From Segatella copri (GTDB lineage: Bacteria; Bacteroidota; Bacteroidia; Bacteroidales; Bacteroidaceae): a DNA stretch of 64,000 nucleotides. Below are positions 1 through 9,645 of the stretch, one piece after another. The notes under the pieces were generated by a model. That model was not told where the DNA came from, did no database searches, and saw only the letters and a program-made list of their open reading frames with translations. Location: the NCBI RefSeq assembly GCF_002224675.1, contig NZ_NMPZ01000010.1:83832-147831 (forward strand), read 5' to 3'. The position numbers were made by a program, and so were the translations under genes. Position 1 is the first letter of the stretch. Every line of letters begins with the position of its first letter.

Positions 1-270
1 CATAACAATTGAAGCTGAGATATAAGGCATAATTCCCAATGCGAAGATAGACGCATTAGAAAATGCACCACCAGAGAACATGTCCAAAAGCGACATAAGA
101 CCGCCTGAGGTCTGCGACTGCAATTTTTCCAACATGCTCGGATTGATACCCGGAAGTACCACAAACGAGCCAAAACGGTAAATAGCCGTAAACAGAAGAG
201 TAATGAGAAGTCTCTGACGGAGGTCCTCAATCTTCCAACAGTTCTTTAGTGTCTCAATAAACTTTTTCAT
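1..270 (-). CDS. secY: Preprotein translocase subunit SecY (N-terminal part, runs off the window)
   Basis: SecY is the pore subunit of the SecYEG inner-membrane translocon. Only the first 90 codons are present. The ATG lies at 268-270 and the frame stays open to base 1. The protein begins MKKFIETLKNCWKIEDLRQR, followed by a first transmembrane helix (about residues 21-38) and the start of a second near the window edge, with a plug-like stretch rich in Gly and Ser between them, as in the family. It follows rplO by 3 nt in the spc operon, its usual position. The 3' part is outside the window. Confidence 0.95.
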   Translation of the reverse strand, partial: MKKFIETLKNCWKIEDLRQRLLITLLFTAIYRFGSFVVLPGINPSMLEKLQSQTSGGLMSLLDMFSGGAFSNASIFALGIMPYISASIVM

Positions 271-273
271 TAC

Positions 274-720
274 TTAGATTATAGTTGCGTTACCACCTAC
301 TGCCTTGATTGCTTCTTCGGCAGTCTTTGAGAAAGCATTAGCTTCAACTTCCAATTTTGCTGTAAGTTCACCGTTACCGAGAACCTTAACGAGCTCCTTA
401 CCATTGGTAAGACCAGCTGCCTTGAGTTCCTCAATACCGATCTTTGTAAGGTTCTTTGCTTCTGCAAGAGCCTGAAGAGTTGAAAGGTTTACTGCGAAGT
501 ACTCCTTATGGTTGATATTCTTGAAACCAGCCTTTGGAACACGACGCTGCAATGGCATCTGACCACCTTCGAAACCAATCTTTCTCTTATAACCAGAACG
601 AGCCTTGGCACCCTTGTGACCACGTGTAGAAGTACCACCGAGACCAGAACCTGGACCACGACCAATACGACGACGTGAATGGGTAGAACCTGCAGCAGGT
701 TTCAAATTATTTAATTTCAT
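274..720 (-). CDS. rplO: 50S ribosomal protein L15
   Basis: L15 is a 148-residue large-subunit protein and a late assembly factor of the 50S particle. The N-terminus has the typical basic, glycine-rich tail (GRGPGSGLGGTSTRGHKG, residues 20-37) that threads into 23S rRNA, then the globular C-terminal domain. It sits between rpmD and secY with short gaps, the standard spc order. The length is normal for the family and there is only one sensible ATG, at 720. Confidence 0.98.
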   Translation of the reverse strand: MKLNNLKPAAGSTHSRRRIGRGPGSGLGGTSTRGHKGAKARSGYKRKIGFEGGQMPLQRRVPKAGFKNINHKEYFAVNLSTLQALAEAKNLTKIGIEELKAAGLTNGKELVKVLGNGELTAKLEVEANAFSKTAEEAIKAVGGNATII

Positions 721-746
721 AATCGTTCCTAATTTTTTGAGATTAA

Positions 747-923
747 TTAATCAACTACACTTACGAGGTGATGAACCTTACGGATCATACCACGGTTGCT
801 AGGAGTATCCTCTACCTCAACAACCTGAGAAATCTTGCGGAGACCCAGACAAGCGAGTGTACGCTTCTGATCAACTGGAGCACCGATCTTACTCTTAATC
901 TGCTTGACTTTAATTGTTGCCAT
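747..923 (-). CDS. rpmD: 50S ribosomal protein L30
   Basis: This 58-residue ORF is read from the ATG at 921-923 to a TAA at 747-749. The translation starts MATIKVKQIKSKIGAPVDQK and ends in HHLVSVVD, a clear small L30 with the usual beta-alpha-beta ferredoxin-like pattern. The short length is normal for bacterial L30. It lies between rpsE and rplO in the spc operon with 16-nt and 26-nt gaps. Confidence 0.96.
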   Translation of the reverse strand: MATIKVKQIKSKIGAPVDQKRTLACLGLRKISQVVEVEDTPSNRGMIRKVHHLVSVVD

Positions 924-939
924 ATTCGATAAATCCTAA

Positions 940-1452
940 TTAACCGTTAAATACTTTATCCATACTGATACCACGCTCACCTGCTACAGTGTAAGCATCA
1001 CGCATCTCTGCGAGAGCAGCGATAGTAGCCTTTACCAGGTTGTGGGCATTAGATGAACCCTTAGACTTTGCAATAACGTCCTTGATACCTACGCTCTCAA
1101 GAACAGCACGCATAGCACCACCGGCCTTCAAACCAGTACCGGCAGCAGCTGGCTTGATGAGAACCTTAGCACCACCGAAAGTTGTCTCAACCTCGTGAGG
1201 AACTGTACCCTTGAGTACAGGAACCTTAACCAGGTTCTTCTTAGCAGCCTCAGTACCCTTAGCAATAGCAGCTGTAACCTCACCTGCCTTACCAAGACCG
1301 TAACCGATAACACCGTTACCGTCACCTACAACGACGATAGCAGCGAATGTGAAAGTACGACCACCCTTGGTAACCTTAGTTACACGGTTGATTGCAACCA
1401 AGCGATCCTTAAGTACTTCTTCGTTATTTACCTTTACTTTATCCATTGCCAT
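940..1452 (-). CDS. rpsE: 30S ribosomal protein S5
   Basis: S5 has 170 residues, with the N-terminal double-stranded-RNA-binding-like domain (loop [20 protein letters not shown], about residues 26-45) followed by the S5 C-terminal domain. S5 lines the mRNA entry tunnel and takes part in decoding fidelity; the spectinomycin loop (VTKGGR) looks wild type. Two in-frame ATGs (1452 and 1446) are possible, and I kept the upstream one, which leaves a 6-nt gap to rplR. Confidence 0.98.
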   Translation of the reverse strand: MAMDKVKVNNEEVLKDRLVAINRVTKVTKGGRTFTFAAIVVVGDGNGVIGYGLGKAGEVTAAIAKGTEAAKKNLVKVPVLKGTVPHEVETTFGGAKVLIKPAAAGTGLKAGGAMRAVLESVGIKDVIAKSKGSSNAHNLVKATIAALAEMRDAYTVAGERGISMDKVFNG

Positions 1453-1458
1453 AATCGT

Positions 1459-1803
1459 TTAAAATTTAAGACCACCATTACGAGCACCGTCAGCCAACTG
1501 CTTTACGCGACCGTGGTAGAGATAACCGTTACGGTCGAAAACTACTGACTCAACGCCAGCAGCCTTTGCCTTCTCTGCGATGAGCTCGCCAACCTTGGTT
1601 GCCTGCTCCTGCTTAGGCATCTTCTCCAAACCGAGTGAAGAAGCTGATGCAAGTGTAGTGCCTGTCAAATCATTAATAACCTGAGCGTAAATCTGCTTGT
1701 TAGAGCGGAATACACTGAGACGTGGACGCTCAGCTGTTCCGTTAACATTCTTGCGAATGCGGAACTTTATCTTAATTCGTCTTTCTACTTTCTTTGTTGT
1801 CAT
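1459..1803 (-). CDS. rplR: 50S ribosomal protein L18
   Basis: L18 is a 114-residue protein that binds 5S rRNA and docks the 5S particle onto the 50S subunit together with L5. The basic N-terminus ([19 protein letters not shown]) and the family core [20 protein letters not shown] are both present, and the C-terminal GGLKF is typical. It lies between rplF and rpsE in standard spc order with a short intergenic gap and has normal length. Confidence 0.98.
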   Translation of the reverse strand: MTTKKVERRIKIKFRIRKNVNGTAERPRLSVFRSNKQIYAQVINDLTGTTLASASSLGLEKMPKQEQATKVGELIAEKAKAAGVESVVFDRNGYLYHGRVKQLADGARNGGLKF

Positions 1804-1821
1804 AATCGTAAATAATTAAAA

Positions 1822-2394
1822 TTACTTAGCTGAAGCACTCTTACCAGACTTTCTGCGAATAACTTCACCCTTGAAGAGAATACCCTTACCCTTATAAGGC
1901 TCAGGCTTGCGGAAAGAACGAATTTTTGCACAAACGAGTCCCAACAACTGCTTGTCGCATGACTCCAATGTCAAGATTGGGTTCTGGTTTCTTTCAGACT
2001 TAGTCTCAACCTTAATCTCCTTAGGCAACTGGATGAAAATAGGGTGAGTGTAACCCAAAGCGAACTCAATCAAGTTGCCCTGGTTAGAAACACGATAACC
2101 AACACCTACCAATTCCAAAACCTTTGTATAACCAGCGCTAACGCCAACAACCATGTTGTGAACGAGAGAGCGATACAAACCGTGGAAAGCCTGCTTCTGC
2201 TTAACATTTACAGGACTATTTTCATCGATTTCAAAGCTAATCTGACCATCTGCGTTGATAAACTTGATAGATGGATCAATCCACTGAGAAAGTTCACCCT
2301 TAGGGCCCTTTACTGTACAAACGTGTGAATCGTTGTCATAGTTTACAGTAACACCTGCAGGGATACTAATTGGCAATTTTCCTATTCTAGACAT
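1822..2394 (-). CDS. rplF: 50S ribosomal protein L6
   Basis: L6 has 190 residues in two repeated domains and sits near the factor-binding site of the 50S subunit. I chose the ATG at 2394 because it gives the canonical start MSRIGKLPISIPAGV. An in-frame upstream start at 2424 would add ten residues with no family support and overlap rpsH. The C-terminal EPYKGKGI motif and basic tail are present. It is the spc-operon neighbour of rpsH and rplR. Confidence 0.97.
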   Translation of the reverse strand: MSRIGKLPISIPAGVTVNYDNDSHVCTVKGPKGELSQWIDPSIKFINADGQISFEIDENSPVNVKQKQAFHGLYRSLVHNMVVGVSAGYTKVLELVGVGYRVSNQGNLIEFALGYTHPIFIQLPKEIKVETKSERNQNPILTLESCDKQLLGLVCAKIRSFRKPEPYKGKGILFKGEVIRRKSGKSASAK

Positions 2395-2408
2395 ATAAAA
2401 GCCTCCAA

Positions 2409-2804
2409 TTAATAAATATAGCAAAGAACCTCGCCACCGATCTTAAGATCAGAAGCCTCTTTGTCTGTCATTACACCTTTGGATGTAGATAAGATAGCAA
2501 TACCTAATCCGTTAATAACTCTTGGCATGTCCTTGTAACCAGTGTACTTACGCAAACCTGGAGTAGACACGCGCTTCAAACACTTGATAGCGTTTTGCTT
2601 TGTAGTTGGGTTGTACTTCAAGGCAACCTTGATTGAGCCCTGAGGACCATCCTCTACAAACTTGTAGTTGAGGATGTAACCTTTCTCGAAGAGGATCTTT
2701 GTAATCTCTTTCTTCAAGTTAGACGCAGGAACTTCTACAACACGGTGATGAGCCATGATTGCGTTTCTGAGTCTTGTCAGATAATCTGCTATTGGATCTG
2801 TCAT
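2409..2804 (-). CDS. rpsH: 30S ribosomal protein S8
   Basis: S8 (131 residues) binds the central domain of 16S rRNA and organises early 30S assembly. It starts MTDPIADYLTRLRNAIMAHH and ends with the family's C-terminal domain STSKGVMTDKEASDLKIGGE. In Escherichia coli S8 represses the spc operon by binding its mRNA. A small GC hairpin lies just upstream of this gene (2826-2840), but whether it has that role here is unknown. Confidence 0.98.
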   Translation of the reverse strand: MTDPIADYLTRLRNAIMAHHRVVEVPASNLKKEITKILFEKGYILNYKFVEDGPQGSIKVALKYNPTTKQNAIKCLKRVSTPGLRKYTGYKDMPRVINGLGIAILSTSKGVMTDKEASDLKIGGEVLCYIY

Positions 2805-2825
2805 AAAATATAAATGTTTAATTAA

Positions 2826-2840
2826 TCGGGACTACCCCGA
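2826..2840 (-). promoter_or_regulatory. Small GC-rich hairpin between rpsN and rpsH
   Basis: A perfect 5-bp stem TCGGG/CCCGA with a 5-nt loop sits in the 73-nt rpsN-rpsH gap, which is otherwise AT-rich. On the transcribed strand it is followed by TTAATTAAAC, not a U tract, so it is unlikely to be a terminator. A processing or regulatory hairpin is possible; no function is shown by the sequence. Confidence 0.3.
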
Positions 2841-2877
2841 CAATATTAAATAATAAAAAATTCCTTGCCTGTAAAGA

Positions 2878-3180
2878 TTACCAGCTTGCCTTCTTAACAC
2901 CTGGAATCAAACCTGCAGAAGCCATCTCACGGAACTGGATACGTGAAAGACCGAACTGGCGGATATAACCCTTTGGACGACCAGTGATCTTGCAACGGTT
3001 GTGAAGACGGATAGGGTTTGCATTCTTAGGGATAGCCTGAAGCTTACGAGCTGCCTCGTATGCTTCGGCTGGATCATTAGAAGTTGCAATAATCTTTTTC
3101 AGAGCTTCGCGCTTCTCAGCGTAACGAGCTACAAGCTTTGCACGCTTAATCTCGCGAGCTTTCATTGATTCTTTTGCCAT
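2878..3180 (-). CDS. rpsN: 30S ribosomal protein S14 (long, zinc-free form)
   Basis: S14 of 100 residues belongs to the long form without a zinc ribbon: the CxxC pairs of the short S14 are absent and a single Cys remains in [11 protein letters not shown]. The C-terminus [19 protein letters not shown], then VKKASW, is highly conserved. It is a late-assembling protein of the 30S head near the P site. It lies 5 nt after rplE in the spc order. Confidence 0.98.
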   Translation of the reverse strand: MAKESMKAREIKRAKLVARYAEKREALKKIIATSNDPAEAYEAARKLQAIPKNANPIRLHNRCKITGRPKGYIRQFGLSRIQFREMASAGLIPGVKKASW

Positions 3181-3185
3181 ATCTC

Positions 3186-3740
3186 TTAATCTTTATTTGC
3201 GTTCTTGAATGGAAGACCGAATGCCTTCAGAAGTGCAAAACCTTCCTCGTCTGTCTTGGCAGTTGTAACGAAGGTGATGTTCATACCCTGAATACGGTCA
3301 ATCTCATCGATGTTGATCTCTGGGAAGATGATCTGCTCTGTGATACCCAATGTGTAGTTACCACGGCCATCGAACTTGCTCTCAATACCCTTGAAGTCGC
3401 GGATACGAGGAAGAGAAACACGAACGAGCTTCTCCAAGAACTCGTACATACGCTCACGACGCAATGTTACCATAACACCGATAGGCATCTTCTTACGAAG
3501 CTTGAAGTTTGCAATATCCTTCTTAGAATATGTAGCAACAGCCTTCTGACCGGTGATAGCAGTAATCTCGTTGATAGCTACGTCAACAATCTTCTTGTCC
3601 TGTGTAGCGTCACCGAGACCCTGGTTGATGACAATCTTCTTCAAAACTGGAATCTCCATTGCTGAAGAATAGTTGAACTGCTTCTGAAGAGCAGGAGCGA
3701 TTGTCTCCTTATATACTTTCTTTAACTGTGCTGTATCCAT
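3186..3740 (-). CDS. rplE: 50S ribosomal protein L5
   Basis: L5 (184 residues) binds 5S rRNA and forms a bridge to the 30S head. Family motifs are clear: [28 protein letters not shown] and [20 protein letters not shown]. Its start codon overlaps the last base of rplX (position 3740), which suggests translational coupling. Confidence 0.98.
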   Translation of the reverse strand: MDTAQLKKVYKETIAPALQKQFNYSSAMEIPVLKKIVINQGLGDATQDKKIVDVAINEITAITGQKAVATYSKKDIANFKLRKKMPIGVMVTLRRERMYEFLEKLVRVSLPRIRDFKGIESKFDGRGNYTLGITEQIIFPEINIDEIDRIQGMNITFVTTAKTDEEGFALLKAFGLPFKNANKD

Positions 3741-4057
3741 TACTTGATTTCCTCCCCTGACTTTTTAGCGATGCGAACAACGTTTTTACCCTCATGCTTG
3801 ATAGCAACACGAGTAGCCTTGCCACTCTTAGGATCGATCAAACTCAAATTTGAGATATGAATAGGAGCCTCCTGCTTTACGATGCCTCCCTGAGGATTCT
3901 GTGCAGATGGCTTAGTGCTCTTAGATACCATGTGCACACCCTCTACGATGGCACGGTTCTCGTCAACGAGGACCTTGAGCACCTTACCTGTCTTGCCCTT
4001 ATCAGCACCGGCAATAACGATAACGGTATCGTCTTTCTTAATATGTAACTTACTCAT
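3740..4057 (-). CDS. rplX: 50S ribosomal protein L24
   Basis: L24 (105 residues) is one of the two initiator proteins of 50S assembly. The KOW motif is near the N-terminus ([20 protein letters not shown]), and the segment [18 protein letters not shown] is typical. It shares one base with rplE downstream and is 20 nt from rplN upstream. Confidence 0.98.
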   Translation of the reverse strand: MSKLHIKKDDTVIVIAGADKGKTGKVLKVLVDENRAIVEGVHMVSKSTKPSAQNPQGGIVKQEAPIHISNLSLIDPKSGKATRVAIKHEGKNVVRIAKKSGEEIK

Positions 4058-4077
4058 TACTTTATACTTTTAAAATA

Positions 4078-4443
4078 TTAAAGAACCTCAGGTGCCAAAG
4101 AAACGACTTTCATATTAACTGCACGAAGCTCACGAGCAACAGGGCCGAAGATACGGCTACCACGAAGCTCACCTGCATTGTTGAGCAATACACAAGCGTT
4201 ATCGTCGAAACGGATATATGAACCGTCTGCACGACGAATCTCCTTCTTTGTGCGAACAATCAAAGCCTTTGATACTGCACCCTTCTTCAAATCACTTGAT
4301 GGGATAACGTTCTTGACAGCAACGACAATCACGTCACCAACGCTAGCGTAACGACGGCCTGTACCACCGAGAACTCGAATGCAAAGAGCCTCGCGAGCAC
4401 CGCTGTTATCACATACTGTAAGTCTTGATTCTGCCTGTATCAT
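4078..4443 (-). CDS. rplN: 50S ribosomal protein L14
   Basis: L14 (121 residues) contacts 16S rRNA at an intersubunit bridge and is the docking site of the silencing factor RsfS. It starts [20 protein letters not shown] with the conserved CDNSGA motif and ends VVSLAPEVL. Length and position (2 nt after rpsQ) are standard. Confidence 0.98.
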   Translation of the reverse strand: MIQAESRLTVCDNSGAREALCIRVLGGTGRRYASVGDVIVVAVKNVIPSSDLKKGAVSKALIVRTKKEIRRADGSYIRFDDNACVLLNNAGELRGSRIFGPVARELRAVNMKVVSLAPEVL

Positions 4444-4445
4444 AA

Positions 4446-4712
4446 TTACTTAGCTTTTTCTACAATTTGTACTAATCTCCATCTCTTTGTCTTAGACAGA
4501 GGACGAGTCTCCATGATCATAACTGTATCACCTACGTTAGCCTCATTGTTCTCGTCATGTGCATGGTACTTCTTTGTCTTCTGGACAAACTTACCATAAA
4601 TAGGGTGCATCTCCTTGAACTTAGCTGCAATAACAATGGTTTTATCCATCTTGTTGCTGATAACAACACCCTGTCTTACTTTTCTTAAATTTCTTGTTTC
4701 CATCTGGACCAT
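4446..4712 (-). CDS. rpsQ: 30S ribosomal protein S17
   Basis: S17 (88 residues) is an OB-fold primary binder of 16S rRNA. It has the family core [18 protein letters not shown] and [20 protein letters not shown]. The ATG at 4712 lies directly after the rpmC stop; a second ATG at 4703 (METRNLRK) is an alternative start. Confidence 0.97.
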   Translation of the reverse strand: MVQMETRNLRKVRQGVVISNKMDKTIVIAAKFKEMHPIYGKFVQKTKKYHAHDENNEANVGDTVMIMETRPLSKTKRWRLVQIVEKAK

Positions 4713-4714
4713 TA

Positions 4715-4909
4715 TTATTTGTTAAGTTCTCTCTGACGAAGTTCAGTTTTCATACGTGCGATATCACGACGAGCAACCTTAATCTCTGATGGATTCTCAA
4801 GTGGAGTTACGTTGTGGTTGATCTTCTTCTTGTTCAAAGCGTCAACTGCTGCCTCCAGCTTCTCAACCAATTCCTTGGTCTCGATATTTTTAATTTCTGC
4901 AATCTTCAT
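4715..4909 (-). CDS. rpmC: 50S ribosomal protein L29
   Basis: L29 is a 64-residue, two-helix protein at the polypeptide exit site, where it contacts signal recognition particle and trigger factor. The sequence is mostly helical and charged, ending in [15 protein letters not shown] as in the family. It is tightly packed between rplP (2-nt gap) and rpsQ (2-nt gap). Confidence 0.96.
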   Translation of the reverse strand: MKIAEIKNIETKELVEKLEAAVDALNKKKINHNVTPLENPSEIKVARRDIARMKTELRQRELNK

Positions 4910-4911
4910 AA

Positions 4912-5340
4912 TTAAGCGTTTTTATCGTAATCACGTCTAACAATAAACTTAGTCTTCACAGGAAGCTTCTGAGCGCAAAGACGGAGTCCCTCCTTTGCAA
5001 TGTCGAAGCTTACACCCTCTACTTCGAAGAGAATACGACCTGGTGTAACAGGTGCAACCCATCCTGCTGGATCACCCTTACCTTTACCCATTCGGACATC
5101 GGCTGGCTTACGAGTGATTGGCTTATCAGGGAAAATGCGAATCCAGACCTGGCCCTGACGGTTCATGTAGCGGTTCAATGCCACACGAGCTGCCTCAATC
5201 TGACGGCTATCGATCCACTTTGACTCAAGAGTCTTGATGCCGAAAGAACCGAATGCCAATTGTGTACCTCTGTGAGCGTTGCCTTTGTTGCCACGACCAT
5301 CTTGAGGTCTTCTATATTTTACTCTTTTTGGCTGTAACAT
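4912..5340 (-). CDS. rplP: 50S ribosomal protein L16
   Basis: L16 (142 residues) organises the tRNA elbow contacts near the peptidyl-transferase centre. It starts [20 protein letters not shown] and carries the conserved segments [19 protein letters not shown] and [17 protein letters not shown]. The order rpsC-rplP-rpmC is conserved. Confidence 0.98.
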   Translation of the reverse strand: MLQPKRVKYRRPQDGRGNKGNAHRGTQLAFGSFGIKTLESKWIDSRQIEAARVALNRYMNRQGQVWIRIFPDKPITRKPADVRMGKGKGDPAGWVAPVTPGRILFEVEGVSFDIAKEGLRLCAQKLPVKTKFIVRRDYDKNA

Positions 5341-5356
5341 GATAGCTTTCTAAAAT

Positions 5357-6088
5357 TTAACGGTTATTGTTTCTTTTACGATTACCACCACGGTTGTTAG
5401 AGCGGCCGTTACCACGGTTGTTGCTCTTGTTGTCCTGTGAGAAGTTTGGAGTAAGATCAGCCTTACCATAAACCTCACCACGGCAAATCCATACCTTGAT
5501 GCCAAGCAAACCTACCTTGGTAAGTGCCTCGCACTGGCAGTAGTCGATGTCTGCACGGAATGTATGGAGAGGTGTACGACCTTCCTTGTACATTTCCTTA
5601 CGTGCCATTTCAGCACCGTTCAGACGACCTGTAATCTGAATCTTGATACCCTCAGCACCAGCACGCATAGTGTTAGCAACTGCCATCTTGATAGCGCGAC
5701 GATAAGCAATCATGTGCTCAATCTGGCTCGCGATGTTCTTACCTACGATGGTAGCATCAAGCTCAGGCTTCTTAACCTCGAAGATGTTGATCTGAATATC
5801 TTTCTTATAAAGCTTCTTCAACTCTTCCTTCAACTTATCTACATCCTGACCACCTTTACCAATGACAATACCTGGACGGGCTGTGCAAATAGTAATGGTA
5901 ACAAGCTTCAATGTACGTTCGATAACGATACGAGAAACACTTGCCTTAGCAAGACGCTCGTTAAGATACTTACGGATTTTCTGATCCTCTACGAGGTTGT
6001 CACCGAAGTTCTTACCACCGAACCAATTTGAATCCCAACCACGGATTACACCAAGTCGGTTACTAATCGGATTAACTTTCTGTCCCAT
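5357..6088 (-). CDS. rpsC: 30S ribosomal protein S3 with an Asn/Arg-rich tail
   Basis: S3 (243 residues) forms part of the mRNA entry helicase. The KH domain GXXG motif is visible in [14 protein letters not shown], and the S3 C-terminal domain follows ([20 protein letters not shown]). The last 25 or so residues are a low-complexity tail of Asn, Arg and Gly (starting [11 protein letters not shown]), which makes the protein slightly longer than the Escherichia coli S3. The tail is probably disordered and RNA-binding. Confidence 0.98.
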   Translation of the reverse strand: MGQKVNPISNRLGVIRGWDSNWFGGKNFGDNLVEDQKIRKYLNERLAKASVSRIVIERTLKLVTITICTARPGIVIGKGGQDVDKLKEELKKLYKKDIQINIFEVKKPELDATIVGKNIASQIEHMIAYRRAIKMAVANTMRAGAEGIKIQITGRLNGAEMARKEMYKEGRTPLHTFRADIDYCQCEALTKVGLLGIKVWICRGEVYGKADLTPNFSQDNKSNNRGNGRSNNRGGNRKRNNNR

Positions 6089-6097
6089 TCTACTTAA

Positions 6098-6502
6098 TTA
6101 TTTTTCGTCATTAGTTTTTGCATCAACAAAGAGAGTAACATGGTTAGAACGCTTACGGATTCTATAACCACGACCCTGTGGTGCAGGTCTCATACGTTTC
6201 ATTGTAACGCCTTCGTCAACGAAGACCTTACTGATATAAAGCTCACCGTCTTCAGCCTTGCGATTATTCTTTGCCTCCCAGTTAGCGATAGCTGAACGAA
6301 GTAATTTCTCAACGTCAGCAGATGCCTGCTTCTTAGAGAAGCGAAGTACTCCGAGTGCACGGTTAACCTCCATACCACGAATCATGTCTACTACATAGCG
6401 CATCTTACGTGGAGAAGAAGGAACGCCTACCAACTTAGCGAAGTACAAGTTTTTACGGGCTTCTTTCAATTTCTCAGCCGCAATATGTTTTCTTGCTCCC
6501 AT
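6098..6502 (-). CDS. rplV: 50S ribosomal protein L22
   Basis: L22 (134 residues) lines the nascent-peptide tunnel with a long beta hairpin. The hairpin tip sequence [20 protein letters not shown] is intact and wild-type in appearance, with no deletion of the kind linked to macrolide resistance. A basic N-terminal extension ([20 protein letters not shown]) precedes the core. It lies between rpsS and rpsC. Confidence 0.98.
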   Translation of the reverse strand: MGARKHIAAEKLKEARKNLYFAKLVGVPSSPRKMRYVVDMIRGMEVNRALGVLRFSKKQASADVEKLLRSAIANWEAKNNRKAEDGELYISKVFVDEGVTMKRMRPAPQGRGYRIRKRSNHVTLFVDAKTNDEK

Positions 6503-6538
6503 TATTTACTTAAATTTTTAAATGGTTTAACCCTTAGC

Positions 6539-6805
6539 TTACTTTCTGTTACCAGAGTGACCGCCAAAGCGACGTGTTGGAGCGAACTCTCCAAGCTTGT
6601 GGCCAACCATATTCTCTGTAACATAAACAGGGATAAATTTATTACCGTTATGAACTGCAACAGTATGTCCTACGAAATCAGGAGATATCATTGAAGCTCT
6701 AGCCCATGTCTTAACAACATTCTTCTTGCCACTCTCGTTCATAGCGAGAATCTTCTTCTCGAGAGAAACGTTGATGTATGGACCCTTTTTAAGTGAACGA
6801 CTCAT
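6539..6805 (-). CDS. rpsS: 30S ribosomal protein S19
   Basis: S19 (88 residues) is in the 30S head and forms a complex with S13. It starts [19 protein letters not shown] and ends with the conserved block [19 protein letters not shown]. Position after rplB and before rplV is standard for the S10 operon. Confidence 0.98.
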   Translation of the reverse strand: MSRSLKKGPYINVSLEKKILAMNESGKKNVVKTWARASMISPDFVGHTVAVHNGNKFIPVYVTENMVGHKLGEFAPTRRFGGHSGNRK

Positions 6806-6815
6806 AATTTACTCT

Positions 6816-7643
6816 TTATTTTTTGTTAGCTCTTTCGATAATATACTTGTTAGAAAGCTTCTTAGGTGCGCGAGTCTTAAGACCCTTAGCGTACAAGCCC
6901 TTACGTGAACGTGGGTGACCACCACTCTGGCGACCTTCACCACCACCCATTGGGTGATCAACAGGGTTCATAACAACACCACGGTTGTGTGGACGACGAC
7001 CCAACCAGCGAGAGCGACCAGCCTTACCAGACTGCTCAAGTGCGTGGTCTGAGTTACCAACACTACCAACTGTAGCCTTACAAGCACTCAAAATCTGGCG
7101 TGTTTCACCAGAAGGGAGCTTAATTACACAATAACTGCCCTCACGAGAAGTCAACTGAGCAAAATTACCAGCCGAACGAACCAACAAAGCACCCTGACCA
7201 GGACGCAACTCGATGTTGTGGATCACTGTACCTACAGGGATGTTTGCCAAAGGAAGACAGTTACCAATCTCAGGAGCAGCTTCTGCACCTGACATCAAAG
7301 TAGCGCCTACCTGAAGTCCGTTAGGAGCAATAATGTAACGTTTTTCACCATCAGCGTAGTAAAGCAACGCGATACGAGCCGAACGGTTTGGATCGTACTC
7401 GATTGTCTTAACAACTGCTGGAACACCATCTTTCTCACGTTTGAAGTCGATTAAACGATACTTCTGCTTGTGACCACCGCCAATGTAGCGAACGGTCATC
7501 TTACCGGTGTTGTTTCGACCGCCGGTAGAACGCTTACCGTAAACGAGAGACTTCTCTGGCACGGATGCAGTAATATCCTCGAACGTGCCAATAACCTTGT
7601 GTCTTTGACCCGGAGTAACCGGTTTTAATTTACGTACTGCCAT
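6816..7643 (-). CDS. rplB: 50S ribosomal protein L2
   Basis: L2 (275 residues) is needed for subunit association and peptidyl transfer. The N-terminal OB fold and the C-terminal SH3-like domain are both complete. The invariant loop near the catalytic centre is present ([17 protein letters not shown], with the histidine of the DHPMGG motif). Length is normal, and it is flanked by rplW and rpsS. Confidence 0.98.
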   Translation of the reverse strand: MAVRKLKPVTPGQRHKVIGTFEDITASVPEKSLVYGKRSTGGRNNTGKMTVRYIGGGHKQKYRLIDFKREKDGVPAVVKTIEYDPNRSARIALLYYADGEKRYIIAPNGLQVGATLMSGAEAAPEIGNCLPLANIPVGTVIHNIELRPGQGALLVRSAGNFAQLTSREGSYCVIKLPSGETRQILSACKATVGSVGNSDHALEQSGKAGRSRWLGRRPHNRGVVMNPVDHPMGGGEGRQSGGHPRSRKGLYAKGLKTRAPKKLSNKYIIERANKK

Positions 7644-7651
7644 TTTTTATT

Positions 7652-7945
7652 TTAAATATTGCTGTAAAAATCAATTGTATCGCCCTCCTTCAGAGTAACG
7701 ATTGCCTTCTTGAACGCATTCTTCTGACCCTTAACAAGACCTGCCTTAGTGTAACGAGCAGAGCGCTTGCCAGCGTAGCGAATTGTGTTCACGTCAACTA
7801 CTGTAACATTATACAGACTCTCAACTTCCTTCTTAATCTCGAGCTTATTAGCCTCAGGACGAACAACGAAGCCATAGCGGTTAGGCTGCTTGTCTGTAAT
7901 CTTGGTCATCTTCTCAGTAACCAATGGTTTGATAATAAATGCCAT
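7652..7945 (-). CDS. rplW: 50S ribosomal protein L23
   Basis: L23 (97 residues) stands at the tunnel exit and binds trigger factor and SRP. The family signature is seen in KPLVTEKMTKI at the N-terminus and IRYAGKRSARYTKAGLVKGQ in the rRNA-binding loop. It sits 8 nt before rplB and 17 nt after rplD. Confidence 0.97.
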   Translation of the reverse strand: MAFIIKPLVTEKMTKITDKQPNRYGFVVRPEANKLEIKKEVESLYNVTVVDVNTIRYAGKRSARYTKAGLVKGQKNAFKKAIVTLKEGDTIDFYSNI

Positions 7946-7962
7946 ATTCTAATATCTCCTTT

Positions 7963-8592
7963 TTACTTTGTTAAGATCTGGTCGATAGTCTCAAGCGACT
8001 TCTCAGTAATCACTACTACATCAGCGTTCAAAACTTTGTACGAATTAACGTTAGATGCGAGGATAACCTCAGCGCGCTGTAAGTTACGTGCAGACAAATA
8101 TACGTTTTTATTTGATTCTGGCAAAACGAAGAGTACCTTTTTGCCCTCGATTTTAAGATTCTTAAGAACACTTAAGAATTCTTTAGTCTTTGGAGCCTCA
8201 AAAGTGAAATCTTCCAACATCACGATTGCGCTCTCCTGTGCCTTATAAGACAATGCAGACTTACGAGCAAGAATCTTTACCTTCTTGTTGAGCTTGAAGC
8301 GGTAATCACGTGGCTTAGGACCAAATACGCGAGCACCACCTACGAGTACAGGTGAGTTAATATCACCACGGCGAGCACCGCCGCCACCCTTCTGACGACC
8401 AAGCTTACGAGTAGAACCGCTCATCTCGCTTCTCTCCTTAGACTTAGCTGTACCCTGACGCTGGTTAGCGAGATACTGCTTTACGTCGAGGTAGAGAACG
8501 TGATCGTTAGGCTCAATGCCGAAGACTGCATCATTAAGAGCTACCTTGCGGCCGGTCTCCTGACCTTTGATATCTAATACGCTAACTTCCAT
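7963..8592 (-). CDS. rplD: 50S ribosomal protein L4
   Basis: L4 (209 residues) has a globular domain and a long loop that reaches the peptide tunnel ([19 protein letters not shown]). The tunnel loop looks wild type. In Escherichia coli L4 represses its own S10 operon. The ATG overlaps the last base of rplC at 8592, suggesting coupled translation. Confidence 0.98.
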   Translation of the reverse strand: MEVSVLDIKGQETGRKVALNDAVFGIEPNDHVLYLDVKQYLANQRQGTAKSKERSEMSGSTRKLGRQKGGGGARRGDINSPVLVGGARVFGPKPRDYRFKLNKKVKILARKSALSYKAQESAIVMLEDFTFEAPKTKEFLSVLKNLKIEGKKVLFVLPESNKNVYLSARNLQRAEVILASNVNSYKVLNADVVVITEKSLETIDQILTK

Positions 8593-9206
8593 TATTTCTC
8601 AATTAAAACAGTTGAACCTTTGCATCCAGCGAAAGAACCCTTAACGATAAGGAGATTCTGTTCTGGAATTACCTTTAACACCTGAAGGTTCTGAGTTGTT
8701 ACTCTATCACCTCCCATTTGGCCGCCCATGCGCATACCCTTGAATACCTTTGCAGGGTAAGAACATGCACCAATAGATCCCGGCTTGCGAGCGCGGTCAT
8801 CCTGACCATGAGTAGACTGACCTACACCACCGAATCCGTGACGCTTAACAACGCCCTGGAAGCCTTTACCCTTTGATGTACCAATCACGTCAACGAACTT
8901 GCATCCGTTGAAGATATCAACTGTAATGGTGTCACCGAGGTTGTACTCCTCATCAAACTTGAACTCGGCCAAGTGCTTCTTAGGTGTTGTGCCTGCCTTC
9001 TTGAAGATTCCCATCATAGGCTGAGAAGTGCGATTCTCCTTAGCCTCGCCGAAACCTAACTGATAAGCCTTGTAACCATCCTTCTCTACGGTCTTAACCT
9101 GGGTTACAACACAAGGACCTACTTCGATAACAGTGCACGGAATATTCTTACCGTCGGCACTGAAAACGGATGTCATTCCGATTTTTCTTCCAATTAATCC
9201 TGGCAT
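8592..9206 (-). CDS. rplC: 50S ribosomal protein L3
   Basis: L3 (204 residues) is an early 50S assembly protein whose loop approaches the peptidyl-transferase centre. The signature [20 protein letters not shown] is intact, followed by [20 protein letters not shown], whose loop contains the glutamine-bearing segment [13 protein letters not shown]. It is the second gene of the S10 cluster after rpsJ. Confidence 0.98.
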   Translation of the reverse strand: MPGLIGRKIGMTSVFSADGKNIPCTVIEVGPCVVTQVKTVEKDGYKAYQLGFGEAKENRTSQPMMGIFKKAGTTPKKHLAEFKFDEEYNLGDTITVDIFNGCKFVDVIGTSKGKGFQGVVKRHGFGGVGQSTHGQDDRARKPGSIGACSYPAKVFKGMRMGGQMGGDRVTTQNLQVLKVIPEQNLLIVKGSFAGCKGSTVLIEK

Positions 9207-9226
9207 TTCAATTTAATTTTTAATAA

Positions 9227-9532
9227 TTAGACTTTGATTTCTACTTCTACACCACTTGGCAATTCAAGCTTCATCAAGGCATCAACGGTCTTAGCTGTTG
9301 AGCTGTAGATGTCGATGAGGCGCTTGAAATCTGAGAGCTGGAACTGCTCGCGAGACTTCTTGTTAACGAAAGTACTGCGGTTTACAGTAAAAATACGCTT
9401 GTGTGTTGGCAATGGAATAGGACCGCTAACGATAGCGCCTGTTGCCTTAACAGCCTTCACAATCTTCTCAGCTGACTTGTCAACCAACTGGTGGTCGTAA
9501 GACTTCAGCTTAATTCTGATTTTCTGACTCAT
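9227..9532 (-). CDS. rpsJ: 30S ribosomal protein S10 (NusE)
   Basis: S10 (101 residues) is both a 30S head protein and the NusE antitermination factor that pairs with NusB and NusG. Family motifs include [20 protein letters not shown] and [20 protein letters not shown]. It heads the S10 block but lies only 113 nt downstream of fusA, so it is probably cotranscribed with the str genes. Confidence 0.98.
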   Translation of the reverse strand: MSQKIRIKLKSYDHQLVDKSAEKIVKAVKATGAIVSGPIPLPTHKRIFTVNRSTFVNKKSREQFQLSDFKRLIDIYSSTAKTVDALMKLELPSGVEVEIKV

Positions 9533-9583
9533 TTTTAAAATTAAGTTATTATTAATATGAATTATTTTAGTCTAATGGAAGAA

Positions 9584-9623
9584 GAGGTACGCTGCTTAAG
9601 AGTCATTCGCTAAGCAGCGCCTC
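9584..9623 (-). promoter_or_regulatory. Stable hairpin in the fusA-rpsJ gap
   Basis: The stem pairs GAGG (9584-9587) with CCTC (9620-9623), then after a 2-nt bulge CGCTGCTTA (9590-9598) with TAAGCAGCG (9611-9619), around a 12-nt loop. On the transcribed (minus) strand no U tract follows, so it is not a standard terminator. It lies about 50 nt upstream of the rpsJ start and may be a leader element or RNA-processing site for the S10 block. Confidence 0.55.
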
Positions 9624-9645
9624 ATCTTACCGTTATTCTTTTTAA

